A stretch of 64,000 bases of DNA from Chloroflexota bacterium. Its GTDB lineage: Bacteria > Chloroflexota > Anaerolineae > Anaerolineales > UBA11579. Below the pieces are notes generated by a model. That model saw only the letters and a program-made list of their open reading frames with translations, did not search any database and was not told the DNA's origin. This document shows, piece by piece, positions 7,101-15,897 of this stretch. Where the stretch lies: positions 55,500 to 119,499 of the forward strand of contig JABFGG010000011.1 in assembly GCA_013112575.1 (NCBI GenBank), in the 5' to 3' direction. The position numbers and the translations under genes are program-made. Within the stretch, counting starts at the first letter, position 1, and every line of letters begins with the position of its first letter.

Positions 7101-8375
7101 ATGAGAATAACTTTGCGATTGATGGTGATAGCTCTGGCAGCTTTCGTGTTGCCCCAACTAGTTCTGGCGGCCCCCACCGAACAGCGTTGCGAACCTTCGG
7201 CTGCGGTGATCTCAGGTGCAGATGCTGTTTATGAAAGTGCTCCGGGTGAGGTCGTGCGGCACACCTGGAAATTGGAAAACGACGGCAGATGCGATTGGCC
7301 ACGCGGTACGCAACTGGTGTTTGCGGGTGGGGAACGCTTCAGTGGACCCCAAAGCTACGAGCTGGACAGCCTCGCTCCCGGACAGACCACTAACGTAGTG
7401 GTCGACCTGCAGACACCCACCAGCGCAGGAGAATATAGCGGTGTGTGGCAGGTACGCAGTGGGGACGCGGCCATTAGTGGAAGGCTGGTTGTCGGTTTCA
7501 TCGTGGCACCGCCCGTTATCGCAGAGCCCAACAACCCAACGCGTGATGACAGCGGACAGGACGACCTCCCCTTCGGGATAGACAGCCCCCAAACCCATGG
7601 CGGTTTACCAACTCCCTTCATTGATCTACAAGCCTCAGACAATGTGCAGGTGCCTGCCGGAGGGATAGGCAACGTCACGATAGCCTGTGAAGAGGGTGTT
7701 GTGGTGGGCGGAGGCTGGTACATTTATGAAGATTTTGAGGGATCGCATAACTATAACAACTCCGCGACAGTCTACGAATCTCGCCAAGTGGGCAATGGCT
7801 GGCGCCTGAGTTTCAGAAACCCAAGCGACACAGACATACTTGCCTATGGGGCAGCCTACTGCCTGCACAACGTAGGGGGTACGACCTTTGACATTATCTA
7901 CCCTGTTCCTCTGAACCCACTTAGCAGCAACGAGGGTCTTGCCCATTGCCCGGAAGGCAGCCTGATGGTCGGTGGCGGCTTCAATGTGTTTCCATATGAT
8001 GAGCTCGAACTGCGCAGAAACGACTCCAGCCCAGATACGAACTCATGGAAAATCAAAGTATTCAACCGGAGCGCATTCAGCACATCTGCAACTGTGTCGG
8101 CCACCTGTTATATCGGCGGAACGGCCAGCATCAGCCGGGTAGCCTCAGGCTGGAACAGTATTGACCCTCAGGAAGGGGACTGGGAATACGTGTTCTGCCC
8201 GGAAGACAGTCTGATGACAAATGGTGGTTTTGGCCAGACCGGGTTCCTGTACCAGCAGTCCTTGAACTTTGATGAGGTTGCGAGCGCACCGGATTACTGG
8301 CAAGTGGCCGCATATAATCCATTTGGGAGCACACACAGTTTGTATGCCTCGGCGGTGTGTGTCAGTTTCCCCTAG
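7101..8375 (+). CDS. secreted NBR1-type Ig-domain protein with Cys-pair repeats (A)
   Basis: A 424-residue exported protein. Residues 1-24 form a signal peptide (hydrophobic stretch, then LAAPT). Residues about 28-140 match the NBR1-like central Ig domain: HTWKLENDGRCDWPRG and LAPGQTTNVVVDLQTP are typical. After a short Asp/Pro linker, residues about 180-424 form three repeats of roughly 75 residues. Each opens with Cys-Glu/Pro-x-Gly/Asp and a GGG(F/W) or NGGF, has a central tryptophan and an Asn-Pro or Asn-Arg-Ser turn, and ends with an Ala-x-Cys; each probably forms one disulfide. I know no function for the repeat. The paralogue at 39413-40702 has the same layout and leader. A strong GGAGGAGG site and a terminator at 8386-8415 make this a single-gene unit. 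Confidence 0.75.
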   Translation: MRITLRLMVIALAAFVLPQLVLAAPTEQRCEPSAAVISGADAVYESAPGEVVRHTWKLENDGRCDWPRGTQLVFAGGERFSGPQSYELDSLAPGQTTNVVVDLQTPTSAGEYSGVWQVRSGDAAISGRLVVGFIVAPPVIAEPNNPTRDDSGQDDLPFGIDSPQTHGGLPTPFIDLQASDNVQVPAGGIGNVTIACEEGVVVGGGWYIYEDFEGSHNYNNSATVYESRQVGNGWRLSFRNPSDTDILAYGAAYCLHNVGGTTFDIIYPVPLNPLSSNEGLAHCPEGSLMVGGGFNVFPYDELELRRNDSSPDTNSWKIKVFNRSAFSTSATVSATCYIGGTASISRVASGWNSIDPQEGDWEYVFCPEDSLMTNGGFGQTGFLYQQSLNFDEVASAPDYWQVAAYNPFGSTHSLYASAVCVSFP

Positions 8376-8385
8376 GTAAATTGCG

Positions 8386-8415
8386 AAAGGGCGGCCCTTG
8401 TGGCCGCCCTTTTTT
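8386..8415 (+). terminator. intrinsic terminator
   Basis: AAAGGGCGGCC (8386-8396) pairs with GGCCGCCCTTT (8402-8412) over a 5-base loop and is followed by a T run to 8415. It ends the Ig-domain gene and, by symmetry, can also stop the convergent SDR gene. Confidence 0.9.
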
Positions 8416-8420
8416 GACAG

Positions 8421-9218
8421 CTAGTTTTCTTCCGCGAACAGGTCACGTTTATTAAAAGGGGCCATCAGGAAACGCCAGAAAGCTTTGGGGCGCGTCAGCC
8501 AACTGATGCTGCTGCCGCTCTTTTGATTGGTTAGCACGTGGTCGGCCAGCCAGGGGGTGACGGTTTCGACCTTCTCTCCAAGAATGTTGAAGATGCGCTT
8601 GGTACGCTCCCATTCTTCGGCACCCATCTGGCGCTGCTCTTCCATCAAGCCAGTGACGACCATGCCCGGGCTGAGACTGCCCACGATGATGGGGGTATCT
8701 GCCAGTTCCTTGACGAGGGCGTTATAGAGGTAGTTATCGGCACGTTTGCTGGTACTGTAGGCAGACAGCCCTTTCTGGACGTGACCATCGCCCCCTTTGC
8801 CCTCCATGATGTATAAAGCCCCATACCCTTGCTCCAGGAAGCCGTTGACGGCCACTTTGGCACCGTAGAGCATGCCAAGCACGTTGATGTTGACGATGGC
8901 ATGCAGTAGGTCGGGATCGATGTCCCAGACGTTTTGGATGGCCTGCCCCACCCCGGCATTGTTTACCCAGATATCGACCTGCCCGAAGTGAGATTTGGCA
9001 GTATCCCACAAGGCCTGCACCTGAGCGTAGTCGGTGACGTCGCAGGGTTGGCCGAGGATGCGTTCGGCCGGATACTCTTCCCCAAGAGATTCACAGGCCT
9101 GGTCGACGGCCTGCTGGGTGCGGCCAGTGATGACGACCTGGCAACCGCGGGCCAGGAGAGCACTGGCCAGGCCGTAGCCGATGCCGCGGGTGGAGCCGGT
9201 GATGATGATGGTTTTCAT
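8421..9218 (-). CDS. short-chain dehydrogenase/reductase, NYC1-like subgroup
   Basis: A 265-residue classical SDR. The Rossmann motif is TGSTRGIG at 7-14, the NNAG motif is near 89-92, and the active site is intact with YSTSKR (YxxxK). The middle reads IVNINVLGMLYGAKVAV, IMEGKGGDG and LSPGMVVTGL, which resembles the chlorophyll b reductase-like (NYC1/NOL) subgroup, although those reduce a pigment and no pigment genes are here. It probably reduces a carbonyl with NADPH; the substrate is unknown. It lies 4 bases downstream of the small membrane protein gene, so the two may be one operon. Confidence 0.82.
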   Translation of the reverse strand: MKTIIITGSTRGIGYGLASALLARGCQVVITGRTQQAVDQACESLGEEYPAERILGQPCDVTDYAQVQALWDTAKSHFGQVDIWVNNAGVGQAIQNVWDIDPDLLHAIVNINVLGMLYGAKVAVNGFLEQGYGALYIMEGKGGDGHVQKGLSAYSTSKRADNYLYNALVKELADTPIIVGSLSPGMVVTGLMEEQRQMGAEEWERTKRIFNILGEKVETVTPWLADHVLTNQKSGSSISWLTRPKAFWRFLMAPFNKRDLFAEEN

Positions 9219-9222
9219 TCTG

Positions 9223-9651
9223 TTATTGCTTTCCTATCTGTAACAAATCTGCGAACTTATCAAACTGCTCTTCATCAAAACCCCATAATGTCAAAGTACC
9301 TCCAGATTGGGATTTAATCATATATAAACCTAACCAGTCAAATCTTGTATCAACATTTTGCAAATCAATTTCAGTGACAGGTATTTCAATCCTTTGCCAA
9401 CCAACACTAAACCCACGAGGACCAACTACATTTACGTCATTTATCTCAATCCTAAAATAGGGTAAATTGAAAAATATAATCGCAAAAATAAATGATTGAA
9501 TCATCGAAATAAAAAATATCCAGGGGTATAAAGCGAGATCCGAAATCTCATTCCAGTTTAACAAAAAGGCAAGAGTAATTATCACAGCACTAAATAATGC
9601 CCAAAATAACAACATCTTTGATCTAGTTGGTTTCAAAATTACTTTACTCAT
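9223..9651 (-). CDS. small membrane protein with PH-like C-terminal domain
   Basis: A 142-residue protein with two membrane helices at about 13-31 and 42-62, then a soluble C-terminal domain (FRIEINDVNVVGPRGFSVGWQ..., ..LTLWGFDEEQFDKFADLL). This layout resembles bacterial PH-like (DUF304-type) proteins, but the match is weak. The gene is markedly AT-richer than the SDR 4 bases downstream, which suggests recent arrival. An AGGAGG-like site lies just before the ATG at 9651. Function unknown. Confidence 0.6.
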   Translation of the reverse strand: MSKVILKPTRSKMLLFWALFSAVIITLAFLLNWNEISDLALYPWIFFISMIQSFIFAIIFFNLPYFRIEINDVNVVGPRGFSVGWQRIEIPVTEIDLQNVDTRFDWLGLYMIKSQSGGTLTLWGFDEEQFDKFADLLQIGKQ

Positions 9652-9752
9652 TTCATTTCCTCCTAAGAATTATTTCAGCATTGGTTAAACAGACTATTAG
9701 TTGAATGTCCGGGAAAAACCCCAAAGATATTATACGTGAAGCTTTACACAAA

Positions 9753-10463
9753 TTATGCGGACGAAAAGTCTTGCAGCCTCTGTTTTTGTTTCCCACGCTC
9801 ATCAAAATTCGAGGGGGCGAGCCAAGCTTCAAAGGCGGCTTTCAGGGTGGGCCACTCTTTATCGAGAATGGAGAACCAGGCAGTATCGCGGTTGCGGCCC
9901 TTGTAAATGGTGGCCTGACGAAATACGCCTTCCGGTTTGAAGCCCAGGCGTAAAGCGGCCTTCCTGGAAGGCGTATTGAGGTCGTCACATTTCCACTCAT
10001 AGCGGCGATAGCCCAGCGTATCGAAGACATTTTTCATCATGAGGTACATGGCTTCGGTTGCCGCCAGGGTGCGCTGGAGAGCAGGCGCAAAATTGATGTG
10101 GCCGACTTCGATGGAACCTACCTCAGAATGGATGCGTAAATAGCTGGCTACGCCAATGGCTTTGCCTGATTGAGCATCAACAATGGCATAGAACTGAGGG
10201 TCATCGCCCAAGCAGGTTGCCTGCATCCACTGTTCGTAATCCGCCAATTTGTCAAACGGCCCGTAAGAGAGGTAGGTCCAGTAGCGGCCATCCTCGGCTG
10301 CAAGATTGGCCTCAAACAGGGAACGGGCATGTTTGGCAACGTCGATAGGCTCAATGGAGCAGTATTCCCCCTGCAGCACAACCTTTGGTGGGTGTTGTCT
10401 GGGTTGCCAGTTTTCTACTGGAAAACCGATTGGTTGTGAAAGTTCATTTGTATCTACGTTCAT
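9753..10463 (-). CDS. GNAT acetyltransferase, RimJ/RimL type
   Basis: A 236-residue GNAT-fold N-acetyltransferase. The core runs from about 28 to 205: VVLQGEYCSIEPIDVAKHA is the N-terminal strand, then VGHINFAPALQRTLAATEAM replaces the acetyl-CoA loop, and KCDDLNTPSRKAALRLGFKPEGVFRQ is the conserved C-terminal block of the RimJ/RimL subgroup. Relatives acetylate ribosomal-protein N-termini, small amines or antibiotics; the substrate is not determinable. It stands alone between leftward genes, 23 bases downstream of the metallo-hydrolase gene, and may share its transcript. Confidence 0.85.
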   Translation of the reverse strand: MNVDTNELSQPIGFPVENWQPRQHPPKVVLQGEYCSIEPIDVAKHARSLFEANLAAEDGRYWTYLSYGPFDKLADYEQWMQATCLGDDPQFYAIVDAQSGKAIGVASYLRIHSEVGSIEVGHINFAPALQRTLAATEAMYLMMKNVFDTLGYRRYEWKCDDLNTPSRKAALRLGFKPEGVFRQATIYKGRNRDTAWFSILDKEWPTLKAAFEAWLAPSNFDERGKQKQRLQDFSSA

Positions 10464-10486
10464 GTTTTTCCGCTTTGTGTAGCGTG

Positions 10487-11467
10487 TTAGTTGGGCTTGG
10501 TGGTATCTTCTTGACCTTGAAGATGTTTAATCAAGTAGTTTATATTAGCTTCCAAGCGACCCATACCGCCCATTAGCCAGGCATCAAAGGGAGCGGGTGG
10601 TTCTACCTGTCGAGCAGCTTCTTCATCAACCTCGCTCAAGGTTTCACTCACGAGTTTTTCCATTGCGTCCATATATTTACGCAATTCAGCTAATTCTGCT
10701 TTGCCTCCCACATCGCCATGCCCCGGGACAAAGACCTCGTATTCACCTGCCAGTTGGTGGTCGATCTGCTTGCGCCAAGCGTTAATGTCACAAAAGCCCA
10801 TAAACGGCTGCATACGGAAAAAACCGATATCGGCCAGGAAAACAATGCCATCATCAGGCAGCACAAGATAACAATCATCCGTTGAGTGCACAGGCCCCAC
10901 GCTGATTAGTTCAACCTTGCGTTTGGTGCCGACAAACGTCTGGTTGCCCTGAAAGGTTTCATCGGGCAGGCGCAGTTCAAAATCCGGTAAGGTTGCCAAA
11001 ACATGTTCATAAAGTTTAATAGAGCGTTCCAGTCCCACCTGCCAGCGCGGGTCTTCCTCTGTACTCAATCGATCCTTCATTCCCTGTATCCATTTTTGAT
11101 ATTCATCAGGGTTTTCCTTATCCTCTTGCCATTCTTTGGCTGTCTCTTGCATTGCAGTAAGAACAGCAGGAGTACTAAGGATGGTAGTACTCTCATCAAA
11201 AGCCGCATTGCCATTCCAATGATCGTCATGCGGGTGACTGATGATCAATTTGGACACTGCGCGATCGAACAAAACCTCCGCCGCCTCGCGTAAGTCTCTT
11301 CCAGCCTCAATAGAATTAAAGGAATCCATCACGATGGTCTGGTCGCCCATGTTAATGATGGCGGCATTACTATAGGCCAATCCATCCTCCGTGGCAATTG
11401 CAGCGTAAACGCCATCCGCCAATTGTTTGAGCTGGAAATGAACCGATTCGAAATCCTTATCTGACAT
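10487..11467 (-). CDS. metallo-beta-lactamase-fold hydrolase
   Basis: A 326-residue MBL-fold hydrolase. The ATG at 11467 follows a GGGAG ribosome site; TTG 11470 is less likely. Metal ligands are visible: SHPHDDHWNG (HxHxDH, near 78-83), GPVHSTDD, LADIGF and PGHGDVG, so a two-metal (probably zinc) site is complete. There is no signal peptide. The C-terminal helical region (EAARQVEPPAPFDAW and MGRLEANINYLIKHLQ) resembles quinoprotein-relay or lactonase-like members, but the family is too broad for a substrate. It is preceded by its own leader and separated from the molybdenum hydroxylase operon by that operon's terminator. Confidence 0.85.
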   Translation of the reverse strand: MSDKDFESVHFQLKQLADGVYAAIATEDGLAYSNAAIINMGDQTIVMDSFNSIEAGRDLREAAEVLFDRAVSKLIISHPHDDHWNGNAAFDESTTILSTPAVLTAMQETAKEWQEDKENPDEYQKWIQGMKDRLSTEEDPRWQVGLERSIKLYEHVLATLPDFELRLPDETFQGNQTFVGTKRKVELISVGPVHSTDDCYLVLPDDGIVFLADIGFFRMQPFMGFCDINAWRKQIDHQLAGEYEVFVPGHGDVGGKAELAELRKYMDAMEKLVSETLSEVDEEAARQVEPPAPFDAWLMGGMGRLEANINYLIKHLQGQEDTTKPN

Positions 11468-11572
11468 CAAGATGCTCCCTATCTACTAACGCGCAATTCA
11501 ATAATATCTAATTGGATTATCAAAGAACTCATACTTAATTTCAAGGGGCGAGCGTACCGCACCATGAAGGTT

Positions 11573-11611
11573 AAAAAAGAAAAGCTCCGGGCATTTCCAG
11601 AGCTTTTCTTG
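11573..11611 (-). terminator. terminator of the molybdenum hydroxylase operon
   Basis: On the minus strand, AAGAAAAGCTC pairs with GAGCTTTTCTT over a 13-14 base loop and is followed by TTTTTTAA. It lies 5 bases past the stop of the large molybdenum hydroxylase gene and closes the long leftward operon. Confidence 0.85.
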
Positions 11612-11615
11612 AATT

Positions 11616-14606
11616 CTAGGCTTGTAAAGCCCTCCATATCCTTTCTGGAGTAGCAGGGTTGCGGCTTAGGTCCGCGCCACAGGCATGCATGATGGCATTG
11701 CCCACTGCCGGAGCAACACCGTCCATGGGAATCTCGGCGACGGCCTTGACACCGAAGGGGTGGGAAGGCTCAAAGGTCTCGACGAAGATGGTTTCCATCT
11801 CGGGCATTTCGTGGGCAGCGAAGATGTGATAGTCGCGCAAGTCACGCTCACGGGCGTTGCCCTTTTCATCGTAAAGCATCTCCTCACTGACAGCATACCC
11901 CAAAGCCTGGGACATACCGCCCTCGATCTGGCCAGAGGCTGTGACGGGGTTAACGATGATTCCGGAGTCGACGGCCATAACCAGTTTGTCCACGACCACC
12001 TGACCGGTTTCGATATCAACAGTAACTTCGGCGAACTGGGCCGCAAAGGGTGGCGGGGCCACCGGGGAGACGTAGGAACCAACGCCCATGATCTGCTCCT
12101 GCTCAGAGTGATGCAGGGAATGGTGTCCGATCTCTTCAAAGGTCACCGAGCGTCCATCCAGAGCAATGGCTTTCGAATCTTCCAAATGGACTTCGCCGGG
12201 GTCAACCTCTTTTTTATCCCCATCAGCATTCAGCATCAAGGCAGCGCGGTAGCGGATACGCTCGGCCACCTTCTCGGCGGCGTTGACCGCGGCCGCGCCG
12301 GAGATGTAGGTGGTGCTGGAAGCGTAAGCACCCACATCAAAGGGCGTAAAATCCGTATCGGAGGAATAAACCAGCACATCCTCTAAAGGCGCCCCCATGA
12401 CTTCAGCAGCCATCTGGCCCAGCACGGTGTCCGAGCCGGTACCCAGGTCGGTAGCACCGACCAACAGGTTAAAGGAGCCGTCGTCGTTCATCTTGATGCT
12501 GGCGCCACCCATATCCAGATAAGGAATGGCGGTTCCCTGCATGACCATGGCCATACCGACACCCTTACGCAGGTGCGGTTTGCCGGGCACTTCCTGCCAT
12601 TTCATATCGCCATACTTCTGGTCCCAACCGATAGCGGCGCGGCCCTGATTGACACATTCTTCGATGCCGTTGGTCTCAATGGTTTCGGGGCTAGGCTCGC
12701 GGCCTTCGCTCCAGGCCGTGCTGAAGGGCTGCAACTCACCAGCGCGCAAAACATTCTTGAGGCGGAACTCGATGGGGTCAAGTTCCAAGGCTTTGGCAAT
12801 GCGTTCAAAGTGACGCTCCAACGGCCAGAAGCCCTGAGGCACGCCGTAGCCGCGGAAGGCGCCTGGGGGCGGGGTGTTGGTGTAAACGATATCAGCAACA
12901 AAGCGGATATTGGGTTTTTCACGATATTTGCCATCTCCAACGTAAAGGGCCATAGCCTTGTGCCCCGTATTGCCGGTCACGGTCAGGGCGTGGCAACCAT
13001 AAGCACCCGTGTCGGAGAGGGCGTACATCTCGTTAGCGGTGATGGTGCCATCTTTCAGTACACCAGTTTTCATGCGTACACGCATGGGATGGCGGGCACG
13101 CGAGGCGATGAACTCCTCCTCTCGCGTGTATTCAAAGACCACCGGCTTACCAGTAGCGATGGTCAGATGGGCGGCCACATCCTCGATCATGACTTCCTGC
13201 TTGCCGCCGAACCCACCACCAATGCGCGGTTTGATCACGCGAATGCGTTTGATGGGCAACCCTAAAACAGGCGCAAGAATGCGGCGAGCATGGAAGGGGA
13301 CCTGGGTGCTGGTGCGGATCACCAGACGATCGTCCTCATCCCAAAAAGTAACTACAACATGCGGCTCGATGTGAGCATGCTGGACCTTGGGAACTTCGTA
13401 TTCATATTCAAAGACTTGGTCGGCCTCTTCAAAACCTTTGTCAGGCTCACCAATATCAATGGAGATGTGGGCAGCCAGATTGCGGCTGGCATCTGACTCG
13501 TCGAAGTCGACGAATTCGGGTTCGTCATGGATGATCACGTCGTTATCCAGGACCTCACCCATATCGATCAAAGCAGGCAATACTTCGTATTCAACCTCTA
13601 TGAGCTTGAGGGCCTCTTCGGCGATCTCAGCGGTTTCGGCAGCCACAAAAGCCACGCGGTCACCCACATAGCGCACCTTGTTGTCCAGCGAGAACATGTC
13701 AAGCGGTCCCGGAATAGGATCCGATTGACCCGCGGTGGAGTAGACCACGCGGGGGATATCTTCATGCGTCAAGACAGCCGCCACACCATCCAAATTACGG
13801 GCCTTGGTAGCATCGATCTTCTTGATACGCGCATGGGCGTGGGGACTCCAGAGCACCTTGGCAACCAGCATATCGCGAGGTTCAATATCCGCGGCAAAAG
13901 CGGGCTTGCCCTGCACCAGCTTGATGGCATCCACTTTCTTTTCAGGATGACCAACGGATTGCCATTTTTCAGTTTGGGGCGCGATGAGCACCTTGGGCAA
14001 TACACGCACCGCCGTGCTGATATCGCTATTGCCATCTGCGGGCGGCGGGCTGCCATCTTCTGGCGGCTTGATGAACAATTCGTCAATATCGCCAGGGGTG
14101 ATCATGCTGTCCGGCTCGGCATCGCCGCGCATCACGGCAGCGGCATGTAGCACAGCCTGCACCGGCTTCACGTAGCCCGTGCAGCGGCATAACACACCGG
14201 AGAGGACTTCGCGCACCTCTTCTTCGGTAGGATCGGGGTTGTGGTCCAACAACTGCTTGGCAGCCATAATCATGCCAGGGGTGCAGTAACCACACTGGAT
14301 AGCGCCGCTATCGACGAAGGCCAGTTGCAGCGGGTGCAGACCCTCCGTAGACCGCCAGCCCTGCTCGGGATGTTCGCCGACGCCTTCAATAGTCTCGATG
14401 GATTTGCCATCAGCCTGGGCAGCCAGATTCACACAGGAATTGACCAATACACCATCGACCAGGACAGCACAAGAACCACACTCGCCGGTTTCACAACCGT
14501 GCTTGACTCCGAAGTAACCTTGCTTGCGAAGCTCATCAAGCAACTTAGCCCCAGGATGAGTAAAGATCGAGTGCTGGCGTCCGTTTACGTTTAATGTGAT
14601 ATCCAT
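11616..14606 (-). CDS. xdhD: molybdenum hydroxylase, fused Fe-S and Mo subunits (XdhD-like)
   Basis: A 996-residue xanthine-dehydrogenase-family enzyme. Residues 1-160 are the two [2Fe-2S] domains: Cys38, 43, 46 and 58 for the plant-type cluster, then Cys105, 108, 140 and 142. After a linker, residues about 210-996 form the molybdopterin-binding large subunit, with GGGFGGKQE, AFRGYGVPQGFWP and, near the end, VKAVAEIPMDGVAPAVGNA, where Glu is the expected catalytic base. The Fe-S/Mo fusion with a separate FAD subunit directly upstream (2-base gap) is the layout of E. coli XdhD and YgfM, which belong to a selenium-dependent molybdenum hydroxylase locus that also holds ssnA, as here. It probably hydroxylates a purine or other N-heterocycle; whether it uses selenium cannot be seen. 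Gene symbol by analogy. Confidence 0.85.
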   Translation of the reverse strand: MDITLNVNGRQHSIFTHPGAKLLDELRKQGYFGVKHGCETGECGSCAVLVDGVLVNSCVNLAAQADGKSIETIEGVGEHPEQGWRSTEGLHPLQLAFVDSGAIQCGYCTPGMIMAAKQLLDHNPDPTEEEVREVLSGVLCRCTGYVKPVQAVLHAAAVMRGDAEPDSMITPGDIDELFIKPPEDGSPPPADGNSDISTAVRVLPKVLIAPQTEKWQSVGHPEKKVDAIKLVQGKPAFAADIEPRDMLVAKVLWSPHAHARIKKIDATKARNLDGVAAVLTHEDIPRVVYSTAGQSDPIPGPLDMFSLDNKVRYVGDRVAFVAAETAEIAEEALKLIEVEYEVLPALIDMGEVLDNDVIIHDEPEFVDFDESDASRNLAAHISIDIGEPDKGFEEADQVFEYEYEVPKVQHAHIEPHVVVTFWDEDDRLVIRTSTQVPFHARRILAPVLGLPIKRIRVIKPRIGGGFGGKQEVMIEDVAAHLTIATGKPVVFEYTREEEFIASRARHPMRVRMKTGVLKDGTITANEMYALSDTGAYGCHALTVTGNTGHKAMALYVGDGKYREKPNIRFVADIVYTNTPPPGAFRGYGVPQGFWPLERHFERIAKALELDPIEFRLKNVLRAGELQPFSTAWSEGREPSPETIETNGIEECVNQGRAAIGWDQKYGDMKWQEVPGKPHLRKGVGMAMVMQGTAIPYLDMGGASIKMNDDGSFNLLVGATDLGTGSDTVLGQMAAEVMGAPLEDVLVYSSDTDFTPFDVGAYASSTTYISGAAAVNAAEKVAERIRYRAALMLNADGDKKEVDPGEVHLEDSKAIALDGRSVTFEEIGHHSLHHSEQEQIMGVGSYVSPVAPPPFAAQFAEVTVDIETGQVVVDKLVMAVDSGIIVNPVTASGQIEGGMSQALGYAVSEEMLYDEKGNARERDLRDYHIFAAHEMPEMETIFVETFEPSHPFGVKAVAEIPMDGVAPAVGNAIMHACGADLSRNPATPERIWRALQA

Positions 14607-14608
14607 GG

Positions 14609-15370
14609 TTAATTCTCGCTCACTTCAGAAATAAGCCGTTCAACAATTGCTTGCCCCGCCTTCACGCGATACTCCGCCGTGGCCCATTCATCGCTGGCAT
14701 GGCTGAGAGCGTTGCTTACCGCTTCTGCCGCGCCTTCGGTTCCCTGTCCATCCATAGCAACGTTGGGAGCAGCGCCCCACCCGCCTGTCACCACACGCGT
14801 ACGACCCGAAGGCCAGTAAGCCACAGCAACACAAACTACCGGCAAATCGGCTGGGCTGCGCGCCACGTAGTCATAAGCCAGCTTAACGTTCAAGGGAATG
14901 CTGAGTTTAGTAATCAATCGGCCCTTGAGCGCTTCACCGCGCAGGGGCAGAACCTCACCATAGCCTTTGACCTCTTCATCAGGCAATAAGGTCAATTGAG
15001 CATCCAGAGCCAGCATAGCAGCAGCAAAGGCAGAACGCCCATCTGCGGAAACCATACTCCCAGCCACTGTCGCAGTTTGGCGCAAGGTGTAATTGGCCTC
15101 GCGATGGATGGCGGTCTTTAGAGCCTCAGGGACATCTGCCTGTTCATATAAAGCTTGCAGAGTAGCCGTTGCACCGATCTCAAGGGCATTCGACCCTTTG
15201 GCTTCAAGACTGGTCAACTCCAATTGCTGCAGATCGACGACAGCGAATTTGTCATCTGCCGGCGAATTCAAAACGGTACCACCGCCCAAAGGCAGGGTTT
15301 TTGGCGTAGCGCGCTGCAACAATGCCAGCGCATCATCAAGCTTTTCAGGGCGATGATATTCAATAATCAT
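14609..15370 (-). CDS. ygfM: FAD-binding subunit of molybdenum hydroxylase (YgfM-like)
   Basis: A 253-residue CoxM/YgfM-type flavin subunit that passes electrons from the Fe-S clusters to an acceptor. The N-terminal half binds FAD (LPLGGGTVLNSP near 26-37; TATVAGSMVSADGRS near 99-113, the second flavin loop). The C-terminal half is the CO-dehydrogenase-flavoprotein C-terminal domain. It is short compared with typical CoxM proteins (about 280-290) but complete at both ends. Its ATG overlaps the stop of the thioesterase gene upstream by 4 bases, and the large subunit follows after 2 bases, so all three are translated together. Symbol by analogy with the E. coli locus. Confidence 0.82.
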   Translation of the reverse strand: MIIEYHRPEKLDDALALLQRATPKTLPLGGGTVLNSPADDKFAVVDLQQLELTSLEAKGSNALEIGATATLQALYEQADVPEALKTAIHREANYTLRQTATVAGSMVSADGRSAFAAAMLALDAQLTLLPDEEVKGYGEVLPLRGEALKGRLITKLSIPLNVKLAYDYVARSPADLPVVCVAVAYWPSGRTRVVTGGWGAAPNVAMDGQGTEGAAEAVSNALSHASDEWATAEYRVKAGQAIVERLISEVSEN

Positions 15371-15858
15371 GCCTGCACCTCTTCATCAGGATAAACGCGC
15401 CAACCCAATTCTTCCTTGTCGACATCCTCCAGGATCTCCTCCGGCAAAGTTACCAATAAGGCTTCTGCTTCAGCCAACAACTCGTCATCCGGCCCATACA
15501 AAAAAGCCTTCGACTCGGCTGTGCGCCCACGATCTTTGACAACCTGGCCGACCACGCGCAAGGGGGTTTCGGTTGGCACGTTCTTGCGATAACGCGTGGT
15601 TAGTTTAGCCGTGTACATAAAACGGTCAGGGTCATCAATCATAAAGACGCGCCCTACTACTTCGTCCAGCATGGAAGCCACGATGCCGCCATGCACCACA
15701 CCAGGGTAGCCTTGAAAATGGTCAGGCACTGAATAATTAACTTCGATGGTATCTGGGCCGGACTTGTAGAAATGCAGTTGCAGCCCGTGGTCATTTTCCA
15801 AACCGCAGACGAAGCAGTAGCGCGAGTTGGGGAGTTTGGTGATCTTATTAATCGTCAT
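15367..15858 (-). CDS. PaaI-type hotdog thioesterase
   Basis: A 163-residue single hotdog domain of the PaaI/YbgC-like thioesterase class. Landmarks are the zinc-ribbon-like N-terminus SRYCFVCGLENDHGLQL, QGYPGVVHGGIVASMLDEV (the catalytic HGG loop and helix) and TAKLTTRYRKNVP. It likely hydrolyses an acyl-CoA. The ATG at 15858 is preferred over a TTG one codon earlier. The position, overlapping the FAD subunit by 4 bases, ties it to the molybdenum hydroxylase: an aromatic or heterocyclic acyl-CoA may be produced or discarded in this pathway (inference). Confidence 0.85.
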   Translation of the reverse strand: MTINKITKLPNSRYCFVCGLENDHGLQLHFYKSGPDTIEVNYSVPDHFQGYPGVVHGGIVASMLDEVVGRVFMIDDPDRFMYTAKLTTRYRKNVPTETPLRVVGQVVKDRGRTAESKAFLYGPDDELLAEAEALLVTLPEEILEDVDKEELGWRVYPDEEVQA

Positions 15859-15897
15859 CAATAATTTTCTTGTTTTGCAGTTAGGAAGTTCAGAGGT

